NCBI GenBank assembly: GCA_002682825.1
Contig: NOKP01000004.1
Coordinates: forward strand, 803,607 to 867,606
Source of the DNA: Neonectria sp. B-13
Lineage: Eukaryota; Ascomycota; Sordariomycetes; Hypocreales; Nectriaceae
Direction: 5' to 3'
DNA: 64,000 bases
Of this stretch, positions 34,436-44,869 are shown piece after piece; within the stretch, counting starts at the first letter, position 1; every line of letters begins with the position of its first letter. The translations under genes and the position numbers were made by a program. The notes under the pieces were generated by a model. It ran no database searches, had not been told where the DNA came from, and saw only the letters and a list, made by a program, of their open reading frames with translations.

Positions 34436-35991
34436 ATGGACTTTCTTCAGGTACGTCGTCGCATTCGCATTGCATCGCCCATTCCACCATGTCAAAGCAT
34501 TCGCTCGTAAATGGAACAATTGCTAACTCGATGCGCCGCCGTCCAACAGCGCCTCGCGCGCTTCCTCGATCGCCCGCTCTTCCCCTGGAAGCGCCTCATC
34601 ATGGGCTTCTCTGTCGGCCAGTACCTCTTCGAGTCTTTCCTCACCATCCGCCAGTACCGCATCCTCCAGAAGCCCAGCCCCCCCGCCGTTCTCTCCAAGG
34701 AGGTCTCCCAGGAGGTCTTCGACAAGTCCCAGGCCTACGGCCGCGCCAAGGCCAAGTTCGAGATTGTCAACGGTCTTTGGAGCCAGATCCAGAATGTCGC
34801 CTTCATCCACTTCGACGTCCTTCCCAAGCTTTGGTCTTGGTCCGGTGACCTCCTGCTCAAGTTCGCTCCCGCGCGCTTCTCCGGTGAAATCAGCCAATCC
34901 ATCGTCTTCGTCCTGGGCTTCCTGGTCATCGGCCAGGTCCTGCGCCTGCCTGCTTCCATCTACAATACCTTCGTCCTCGAGGAGAAGTTTGGCTTCAACA
35001 AACAGACGCCCAAGCTCTTCGTCACCGACCTGCTCAAGTCCCAGCTCCTGACCTTCGTCCTCACGCCCCCGATCCTTGCCGGTTTCCTCGCCATCATCCA
35101 AAAGACCGGCAACCAGTTCTACTTCTATCTCTGGGCCTTCGCCGCTGGTCTCCAAGTCTTCATGATTACCATCTATCCCATTGCTATCCTGCCCCTGTTC
35201 AACAAGTTGTCTCCCCTCGAGGACGGTAAACTCAAGAGCGGTGTTGAGGCTCTCGCCGCCAGCCTCAAGTTCCCCCTCCACGAGCTCTACGTCATCGATG
35301 GAAGCAAGCGCAGCGCCCACTCCAACGCCTATTTCTTTGGTCTCCCCTGGAAAAAGCACATTGTCATCTATGATACCCTGATTGAGAAGAGCGAGAGCGA
35401 GGAGGTCGTTGCCGTCCTTGCCCACGAGCTGGGTCACTGGAAGCTCGGTCACACGACCAGCCTCTTTGGCATTTCTCAGGTACTTACTTACTCCTAGCTT
35501 CACTTCCCCTCATAACATCATATGGAGCTAACCAACTCGTACAGGCTCACTTGTTCTACATCTTTACTCTCTTCTCCGTCTTCATCAACAACAACTCCCT
35601 GTACTCGGCTTTCGGCTTCCTCAAGGAGCACCCCATCATCATCGGCTTCCTCCTCTTTTCGGACGCCCTGTCCCCCACGGATCTCCTCGTCAAGTTCGGC
35701 ATGAACATCATCACCCGCAAGTTCGAGTTCGAGGCCGACGCCTTCGCCAAGCAGCTGGGCTACCCTGAGCAGCTCGCCCGCTCCCTGCTCAAGCTCCAGA
35801 TTCAGAACCTCAGCACCATGGACGCCGACTGGATGTACGCCAGCTACCACTTCTCTCACCCCCACCTCTCTGAGCGCCTCAACGCTCTTGGTTGGAAGGG
35901 CTCTGAGGGCGTCACTGAGGGTGTCCCTGACAAATCCATCGACGCCGATAAGGAGGGCGTCGCCAAGGTCACTGGTCGCGATGAGCTGTAA
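34436..35991 (+). CDS. STE24: CAAX prenyl protease 1 (Ste24 family, M48)
   Basis: Ste24 is an endoplasmic reticulum and inner nuclear membrane zinc protease that removes the last three residues of prenylated CAAX proteins and trims a-factor-type pheromone precursors. Exons 34436-34450 (only MDFLQ), 34550-35479 and 35545-35991 give 463 residues. Several hydrophobic membrane segments are visible (for example SIVFVLGFLVIGQVLRLPAS and LWAFAAGLQVFMITIYPIAI). The zinc motif HELGH begins near residue 297 in VLAHELGHWKLGHTT, and the third zinc ligand Glu is in FEFEADAFAKQLGY. The family strings KRSAHSNAYFFGLPWKKHIV and FSHPHLSERLNAL are intact. The C-terminus is Asp/Lys-rich and lacks a dilysine signal. 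The alpha subunit of the upstream prenylation step is at the left end of the window. Confidence 0.97.
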
Positions 35992-36366
35992 TGCATCACC
36001 ACTTAGACGGAGGAAAAGGAGTCGTCCAATGGGATTTTTGGACACTACCACAGTCGCGAAATAGAAGGCTCATGTAGATATGAGCTTTTTGAGGTCCTGG
36101 GAGGAATGGTGGGGCTGTGAAAGTCGGTCTGCTAGAATTATAGGTCTCAGACCCGCGTGTACAATAGAGAGCATTTGCAATTCATTCGCACCGATTCCTA
36201 GCATTGCTACCTGATCGTCAAGTGAATGAATGCTTGGAGTGGATCCTTCTTGGTGTACTATGAACCAACGATTCTTGGTTTGCCTGGTTCGCTTCTATGT
36301 AATCTACCAGCTCCCCACTCTTTATTCACATCTAGCAACAGGTCAACACTGCGAACTTAGGTAAGT
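35992..36366. other. Convergent 3' flanks of STE24 and the M16 peptidase gene
   Basis: About 375 bp, moderately AT-rich, containing both polyadenylation regions. Nothing further is visible. Confidence 0.55.
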
Positions 36367-39300
36367 TTAATCCTCCTCCGAATCGTTCGAGTCATAAGAT
36401 CCTTCAGACCCATCCAGCTCGTCCTCGTCATCGTCCTCTTCTTCCTCGTCACCATCGGGCTTCAAGCCGTAATCGTCGTGGAAGTAGCTGAGCTCGTGCG
36501 TCTGAACCTTGTAGCCCATACCCTTAAAGGCAGTTTCCATACCCTGCGTGAAGTTAGCTCCCACGTATAGATTTGGGCTTCCAGAAATGATTCCCGGGTT
36601 CAAGGAGTTTTAGGTGCCACTAGCAAAGTAAGTCCAGTCACGTACCTCTTGCATGAGTGTGGCGCAAGTCACAATAATATTGCTCTTGCCAGGCTCGAAG
36701 CAGGGCAAAATAATTTCGCGCATGGCAGCACGCATTTCATCAATGGATACGGCGCGCACTTGGCGCAACATCTCCTTGTCCCAGTCCTTCGGCAGACCGC
36801 GGACAACGCCCTGAACAAAGTTCTGCTGTGCAGCGCTGGGCATCGTTGACTGCTCGTCCGCAAACATGACGACGATTTGGCTGATCGTACCTTCCAAAAG
36901 ATGTCGATCTATCTCCACCTCTCCTTCAGCGACCTTGCGGATGGCGTCACGAGAAGCGGCGATGGCCTTGAAGGCGTCAGGAGAACGGTAAACCCTATAC
37001 GAGAGGATACCCGAGTCAATGTCGCGCGAAAAGTAGGAGCCGTAGGCATAGCCAGCACCACGGACAGCGTTCCAGAGAGGACCTTCGGGAGCCTCCAGGT
37101 AGCCGATGGCGACTGTAAGAGCGGCTAGATGGGGGTCGTAGAAGGACTCCAGACCCTTGGCCGTAGAGACAGAGTATGAGCTGTCAAGTGTAGTCATGGG
37201 GATGATGACTGCGCCCACCGATCCAGGGTTACGTCCCTCGGGGTTGAGCAGGCTCACGGGCTTTGGGATCTCGACCATGTCCTCCTGGGCGGTTAAAGAC
37301 TTTGACAAGATGTCCCAGGTAGTAAGAGGGTCAGGTAGAGTAGCCAGGTTGGCAGTGACGAGGAATCGCATGTTCTGGAAGGTAAAGAGCGACTTTCGAA
37401 CGGTGTTGAACCAGGACACAACCTTCTCGGGCTCCTTCTCCAAAAGCTTCTTGAGGCGCTTAAGGTACACAGCTCGGACAAGAACGCGCTTAGCAACAGC
37501 GAGCGTAGACTTCTCCATGTGAAAGACTGTGTCAACCTCGCCGGCCATGCCGCGGCCATCACGCTTACCCTCAGGGATATCAGCCAAGGCTTTGGTGACG
37601 CCGGCCTTGAGGCGCAGAGGGTCGAAGATGGAATCAAACATCATGGTATGAATCCATTCCACAGCCGCAGCATACTTTTCCGGCTCGACTTGGAACTGAA
37701 TCATGATACCATCTGCATCGCCCAGAGATCTGGCGGAGCTGAGCGAGTAGCTGATTGTATCCCGCTCAAGCTCCATGACGACCTGCTCAAACCCAACCTG
37801 CTCTCCATTACGCATAATGTGGGTGTTGAAGAAGTTGTCGTTGAAGATGGGCATCAAGGGCTTGAACTCGTTCGGGACTTGAGAAGTGCCAATGTGGATG
37901 GTGATGTGCACGAAGTTCGTCGGTACATCCTCAAACTGGATGAACAGAGGGGCCTTACCATTCGGCGCGGCATCGATGAACTTTTGCGCAGATCCAGCAC
38001 CCAACCCAACAGATCGAGCGTATCCAGAGCGGGCAGTGTCGGACTCAATGAAGTGAATAGAGTCTGTACCAGGAACCGACCAACGATCAATAAGAGAGGC
38101 AGGAACTGGCTCATCGTTCTTCTTCTTGGCCTCTTCAAGGCGCTTTCCGAGCTTAGCAAGGCCCTCAGGTCCGAGCTCTTCCTTGCGCTTGGCAATACGA
38201 GCCTCCTCGTCCTTCTTCATCTTAGACGCCATCTCCAGAGAGGGCTTGCCAAGAACGGAGATGTGGTGAGCATCTGAGATCCACTTGCGGAGGAAGTCCC
38301 GCCATTCCTTGTCTGTCCACTTCTCCAAGGCCTCGTACTCGTCTAGATTCTGCAGATCCTTGAGCGTCGAGCCATCACGTTCTCCAAAGAGGTAGTCCGT
38401 GATAATGTTTGTGGCGTAGAAAGATTCAGAGGTCTCGGCGTGATACATGACCTGGCGTCTCTCACGGCGAATGCACTCTCTCATGTATTCCATGTCAATG
38501 GGGTTGGACGCAACCTCCTTCAGCAGCTCAAACAGGCGCTTCTCGACGAACTCGAGTTTCTCGGTAGCAACACCCGTAGGTTGCAACCAGATAACGGAGT
38601 TAGGGCGGGAATCCCACCAGTAACTAACAGAGCTAGCGAGCTCCTCACGCTCGACAATGACGTTCTCGAGAACAGAAACCGATGAGCCGCAGAGATAGGT
38701 GAGGAGCACGTTGAGCGCGGACGCGGCGATGTTGTCCATGCAGTTGGGGCCGAAGAAGCCGACGAGGATTTCACCGACGGACTCATCTTCCTCTGGGAAT
38801 TCTGCAGTGACAATCTTGGACTCGTTTAGAACCGGAGGCTGAGCAGAATCAATCCATGGCCTATTAACGTGAAGTAAGTAAGAATTTCAAACTGGAGAAT
38901 AAGGTACAGGGCAGGCATACCGCTTGAAAGGGCTGTCAAGGGAGGGGATGTCATCCTTGATAGAATCTTCGAACTCGTCGAGGATCTGGAGCAAGTTCTC
39001 CTGGTTGATTTCTCCAACAATGACCAGGCAAAGGTTTCGGGGCTGGTACATATCCCGGTGGAATTGGCGGATGCGCTCGGGGGTCAGAACACGAAGGGCA
39101 TCAGTCATACCACCAGTTTCATATCGGAAACCGACATTTTCGGGGTAAAGAAGGCGACGGGCCTTGAGGTCCATGATTTCAGCACTGCGGAACTGGACAG
39201 CCTGCATTTCCGAGTAGACAACACCAGCATCGTTTCCCTCGCCATCGATGTGACAGACCTCGGTGACGATTCCCTCATCTGTAATCGTTGGTAGGATGAT

Positions 39301-39678
39301 GTGCTCCAAGTAGACAGGGAGAATCTGGGCAAAGCCATCCCATCCGGCAGTCTCGAGCGTGTAGGCGGTATGGTCCGTGGCAGTCCAAGCATTGGTGTTG
39401 GAGTAGGCACGAGATGACAGCTTATCGAGGAGACCTTTGTACTGGTAGTTCTTTGAGCCCATGAAGATGAGATGCTCAAGAGTATGCGGAGCGCCCGAAT
39501 CATCAAAGATCTCAGTTGCTAGGGTGAAGTAGCCGTTGACCTTGGGGCCCTTGCGGTCGGCGACGACAACTTGCAAGCCACTGCGTTCGGAAACATATTG
39601 GGATATGGTGCAGGGAGCATAGTCGGCCTTGAAGCTTTGGATCTTGCGAAACCGCGACTTGGGGGTTTCAGGAGACAT
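36367..39678 (-). CDS. M16 family zinc metallopeptidase (YOL098C type)
   Basis: A large M16-type metallopeptidase related to yeast YOL098C; its substrate is unknown. Exons 39678-38921, 38860-36646 and 36543-36367 give 1049 residues. The inverted zinc motif HTLEH is at about residues 65-69 in DDSGAPHTLEHLIFMGSKNY. YSNTNAWTATDHTAYTLETA and GEGNDAGVVYSEMQ (distal ligand region) follow. The second half has the noncatalytic M16 pair, with RGAGYAYGSYFSRDIDSG near the C-terminal domain. The last intron (36645-36544, 102 nt) is needed: without it the frame stops within 15 codons, while splicing at GTACGT and a GAGCTAACTTCACGCAG end joins LMQE to GMETAFKGMGYKVQ. The protein ends in a very acidic tail. 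No mitochondrial presequence is evident, unlike CYM1, suggesting a cytosolic enzyme. Confidence 0.93.
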
Positions 39679-42084
39679 GGTGGATTCTCTGGAGCTGCTC
39701 AATTTCCACAGAGAACTAGGAGGATCGTTAGCATCGTTCTATGAGACGGAACGAGCCTGGGCAGGAGAGAAGCATATGATGGTGTAGAGGGCCCAAAGGA
39801 TGGGGAACCTGGTGCAAAGGGTGAGAAGACCCGGGGCGAACTCCAGACATGATGCAGTGTTTCCTAGAGATACTGGGAAGAAGAAAACCAAAGAGCAATT
39901 GAACAGGCCATGTTTAAGTAGAAAAACAACAAAACAAAACCGGATGGTAAATGTGTTGTGTGCTAGTCAGAGACCCTTGCATCTTGAGGTAGGAACAACT
40001 AACTCGAGACCCGGAACTGGTAGCGACTGCAAACCAATTCCTTCTTTGAGGACGATAAGATAGGCCAGTATGCTCAGTAGGGCAACTCCCACCGCGAGGG
40101 CATACTGAAAGGAATTGCGACTGAAGAGGGGCATGGCTGCGGGGGAGGAGGGCATATCGATTGGGTCTTCACTGAGACAGCCAATGCCACTCCCACTCTC
40201 GCTCTGTCAAGAGCACTCGGTCGAGAGTACTCCCGCCAAGAGTCCAGGGACAAAAACAAAAGCTCGTGAGGGGTAGTGTGTATTCTCTCAACGGACAGGC
40301 ACGCACAGACACAGCCAGGGAGCGCAGACTCGATGAATCCCGCAACAGAAGGGAAATTGAAGGATGGAAGAAGACGGAATCAAGCAACGGCCAGGCATCA
40401 CTTGCTGCCAGGCAACAGGTAACCGGAGGGTGCGCGAATGCAGTCAGCATGAAAATTGGCAGCCTCACTCACCTATTTTCTGGGCGTGGGTGCGTGAGAG
40501 TGATGAAAAGCGCCAATCAGTGAGAGTGAGAGTGAACCAAACGAAACCAAGTACCCCGCTATCGACTGCGCGGTCGGTAGTAACACTGGGCTCTCGGGCG
40601 CCTGTAGCAAGCGTACCACAGCCAGCGCAATCAGTAGCACAAGCGGCTGTACACAGGTTGGTGGCAGCTAGCAGCTCCTCCTGCTTTTCTCCCAAGGCGG
40701 CGGGGGACTGAGCAAAGAAGACAAGGAGTGTTCGTGGACCCCTTCTCTAAGGTATGAGAGCCGGAATATGGAAGGTGATGAGCTGAGATTGCAACCTCGG
40801 GAAAGCGAGGAAGGGGAAGGGAAAGGAAAAAAGGATGACAACGGTTTATAAGCGCACAAAGATATCGCTCCTCCCTGCATTGCTTGCATCACAAGCCCCT
40901 GGGCGACGTTTGGGGAAGGAGCCCATCAGCACTCATCACTCCCGACGGGACACAGCACACACAGTACTTTGTACACCGAGCACCGAGCACCAAGCACACA
41001 CAGCACACACGGACCGGCGGAGTTAGCAGCCTAAACCTAGGTACCTTCCATCAGCACGGCCGGCTGGCACGCAGTGGAGTTGAGAACAATACAAGAAGAC
41101 GTCTGCCTTCCGGAACAATGCCAGCTGCAGGTGGCCTATGCTCCGATTGGCTGCTCAGCCGCCAAACGCACTGTGCGATGAATATACCTAAGCATACATA
41201 CACATGCTAATTGTGTTCATTCACCTACGCAGACTAACAGATGAACATGTTCTAAGGCCAATCCTATTCTTAACCCAAACTCTAGCCATAACCTGAACTC
41301 TATTACCCTAACCACTAACCCTAGCCTAATCCTAACGATTATTTATTTATTTTCCCTGATATTTCTTGATGGAAGAAATGATGTCTAAAGTAAAGCTCCA
41401 TGTTATTGTAAAGAGCCTTACTGTAGCAAATTGTTGGTAGGGGCCTTACTACTTATTTTGGCCAAGTAAAGCACATCTGACACCACTATAAATAAATAAA
41501 AACCCATGTGTATGAATCTAATGTGCACGTGTATGTGTAGGTGTACCTGTGCGATTGCCTTCTCGTGGCCCCAATTGGTCCCCCGTCCTGATAGGCTCAA
41601 GGCCCCGGACGGCTAGCAGACTGGGCAACCTCGCCAAAGTACCTCCGAGGTACGTACCCTTCCGAGGTCCTCCATTCCGTCCATTTCATGCTTGAAGCTC
41701 CAGGTGGGGATGGATCCAGAAAGTTGACAGCTTCCATTGTGACCGCACGCCCGCCGCCACCATCTTTTGCGACAGACACGTAAGGCGAACAACGAAAAAG
41801 CCACCAACTTCACGCCTGAAGCAGAGCCATCTCCCTACAGGTCCTAGGTCCCAGACCCCCCTCGAATCACGGCTGCGACGACAAAGACGAGCGCAGGGAG
41901 AGACAGACGATGCTCCTCAGACCAGATTAACACCTGGCAGTGACGTGACGTCGTACAACCGAGACCAACACCAACACCAACACTAGCACCAACGGCGCTC
42001 CTCTTACCTCAGTAAAAATCGCCGACCTGCTATTCTGTTCAACAAATACTTTCCATTCTGGTCGGGACCTTTTTCTTTCCCGCC
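39679..42084. other. Intergenic between the M16 peptidase and ZW10 genes
   Basis: About 2.4 kb with two promoters and no convincing gene. The left part (40700-40850) is purine-rich on the plus strand, like a leader of the minus-strand gene. The middle has an AT-rich pocket (41330-41500) directly after a telomere-like tract listed separately. ACCGAGCACCGAGCACCAAGCACAC-type short repeats occur near 40975-41010. Confidence 0.55.
41259..41336. repeat. Degenerate telomere-like (CCCTAA) tract
   Basis: About 78 bp of imperfect CCCTAA-type words: TTAACCC, TTACCCTAACC, CTAACCCTAG, CCTAATCCTAAC. The minus strand therefore reads as degenerate TTAGGG. Exact tandem order is lost. The tract lies in noncoding DNA and is followed by an AT-rich pocket. 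Confidence 0.7.
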
Positions 42085-44869
42085 ATGGCTACACCAGCCG
42101 AGTCGTCGCAGCAACTCAGCGACGCTCTCGTAGCCTTTTCCCTCGAAGGCCGCTTTCCCGACAACATCTCCCTCCTCCCTCCTGTCTCCGAAATCGACCT
42201 ACAACCAGCGATCAAAGCCCTAGCGAAGGCCAAGAAAGACCTCGAGGTACTTTGACCCCGTCACAGGTACCTTGCGTAACAATTCACAATACTCACGACT
42301 CTTACAGACAGAGCTCAACACTATCGATGAAGAGACCAAAGAGGACGCCGGCTCCTGGGCCAGGAATCACAAGTCCCTGCAGGAGGACATAATTCGATCG
42401 AGAACCATCGCCAATGAAATCGTTCGACAGTCCGAGGCTCCAGATGTCTCAGGTGAGGCCATCGAGGAGGTCGAGGAGAAGGCCACTTTCCTAGCCCGAG
42501 AGGTTCAGTATAGCCAGCAGCTCCACGGCGTATTGCGAAGGATTCAACACGTCAACGGGCTTCTCAGCGAGGCCGAAATGGCAAAAGACGAGCGTCGTAT
42601 CCTTGATTCATTACGCCTTTTGGAGAGTATGTCTTGCCACCATGTCCTAAGCCACTATCATTACTAACAAATCCAAAGAATCCAGGACCGCGCTTGAAGA
42701 AGTTGGCGTCAGCAAGACTTGTAGGGTCATGAAGCTGCTCAATATAAGGAGCTCTGAACTCAGGTCTGCTGTCCACGAGGTGTTTGACCATGTATGGAAG
42801 GCCTTGGTCCACGTCGACATTGATACTCACCAGATTGCGGTCTATAATGATATCAAAGGTATATTGCTCCCCATTATATGTTAAGTATAGCGATTCTGAC
42901 TATTCGTAGACGAGCAGATGAATCTTACCGATGCCGTTCTCGGTCTGAGGCAGTTCAAGGAAGTGGATGAACGCATTGAACAACTGTGGCACAACGTGGA
43001 TGCGGCAATTGTCTCTCCTCGCATGAATGCCAGAAGTGATATTATTCCCAAAGTGCAAGTGCAAGGCGAGGTCCTACAGCTGACAGGACAGGCTGAGCAA
43101 TCGGTCGAGGCGCTGTTATCCGACCTAGAAACGGTCATGGTCTTCCTAACTCAGCGCCTACCATCCGACCTGCTCCCGTCACTTGGCAAATTTATGATGG
43201 CCGACGTTATTCCAAGGCTCGTCAAAGAATGGCTCAACTCGGCCGTCCCTTCATCGCTAAAGGAGATGGGGATGTTCCAGGCTACAATTCAAAGGGCACA
43301 GGTATTCTGTGAAGCTCTGGAGAAAAACGGGTACGCTGGCTTTGATGAGCTACAGAACTGGGTGGATAATGCAACCTCGATTTGGTTGGGGAAATGTCGA
43401 GAAACGACTCTTGACACGGTCCGGTCCAGACTACTCGGTGGAGTCGGCGATTCAAAACAAGTCGAAAAGGTCGAGAAGCAGATGGTATCCATCTCGGAGG
43501 GAAAGAAGATCAGCAAGACTTCTGAAGCGGTAGCCCCTGCCGAATCAAATGATTGGGGCGATGCCTGGGGCGAAGAGTGGGATGAGGACAAAGACCCGGC
43601 CAGTAATGAGCCCAAACCCGACGCCAAGGTCGTCGATGCCTCAAAGGCCGATGAGGATGACGGCACGGATGCCTGGGGTGGATGGGACGAGGAGGAGACT
43701 ACCGCAAAGCCCTCTAGTAGAACAAAGGGGTCAGAGAAAGAGGAGGGTCAGAAGGATGGAGACGATGAAGAAGACAGTGCAGCGGCCTGGGGATGGGGCG
43801 ATGAGGATACGACTGAAGAACCAGAACGAGAACCTGCACCTTCAAGCAAACCGGCATATCCTCAGGAGGAGACCAGAGAGCTTGTCCTCCGAGAAACGTA
43901 CAACATATCGTCCATGCCCGAGCCCCTGCTCGAACTCATCTCGGCCATTCTGGAGGACGGCGCCCAACTCACCAGAGACGACAATGAGGACACATCAGTC
44001 GCAGCTACAGCACCGGGTCTCTTCGGCATACCCACTTTCGCCCTGGCTCTTTTCAGAGCGATCTCTCCATACTACTACTCGTTCACCGATGGTGGTAACA
44101 TGTAAGTTTTCTCCAGGAGTGGCGTAGTAAACCCACCACTGACTGACCTTGACACAGGTTCCTATACAACGATGCCATGTATCTAGCGGAGAAGCTGTCA
44201 GAGTTCTCGGAGACATGGAAGAAACGTGAGGACCTTAGCTCGCGAGCCAGAAACATGCTCCGTCTCGACAACGACATCAAGAGTCTTCAGAGCTTTGCAA
44301 ACCGCAGCTACAGCAGCGAGATGAACATCCAGAAGACCGTTCTGCGGGATCTCATCGGTGGCTCACAAAGCCTGATGCAGCAGGACGAAACCAAAGCGTG
44401 TATCGAGTCCGGCACCGCGCGCATCCGTAGCATGGCTGCCATCTGGGAACCTATCCTTGCTCGCTCCGTTTGGACCCAAGCCATCGGCTCACTTGCGGAG
44501 ACGCTCGCCACCAAGCTCATTACAGATGTCCTTGAGATGCCGTCCATCGGCCAGGACGAGGCCTACAACATTGCCAAACTTATCGCCACGGCCACGGAGC
44601 TAGATGACCTCTTCCCACCCAGAAGCGGTGAGGGCGACCACCCCAGGACAGCGCAGTTCGCACCCAGCTGGCTACGACTCAAGTATCTCAGCGAGGTGCT
44701 GCAGAGCAACCTCAATGAGGTTCGTTATCTGTGGTTCGAGAGTGAGCTGAGCGTGCACTTTACAGCCACAGAAGTCATCGACCTGATCGAAGCCAGCTTC
44801 GAGGCGAATGCGCGGACTAAGGAGACAATTCGCGAGATCCAGACCAAGCCAGCGCCTTCGGCTGGGTAA
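42085..44869 (+). CDS. ZW10/Dsl1-type vesicle-tethering protein
   Basis: This family (ZW10 in animals, Dsl1 in yeast) tethers Golgi-derived COPI vesicles to the endoplasmic reticulum; ZW10 also acts at animal kinetochores. Five exons (42085-42246, 42308-42626, 42679-42858, 42910-44101, 44158-44869) give 854 residues. The N-terminal third is alpha-helical with heptad-like stretches, as expected for the Tip20-binding part. FMMADVIPRLVKEWLNSAVP matches the ZW10 core. A central acidic insertion at about residues 425-520 is studded with tryptophans (DWGDAWGEEWDED, DAWGGWDEEE, AWGWGDED), like the COPI-binding lasso of yeast Dsl1. The C-terminal half (LFRAISPYYYSFTDGGNMFL, then RLKYLSEVLQSNLNEVRYLW) fits the ZW10 C-terminal domain. 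All exon phases close. A retrograde-transport role is more likely than a kinetochore one. Confidence 0.93.

Noticed and set aside
34523..35503. 326-codon minus-strand open frame
   Set aside because: Antisense shadow of STE24, Glu/Asp/Leu/Gly-rich, no family similarity.
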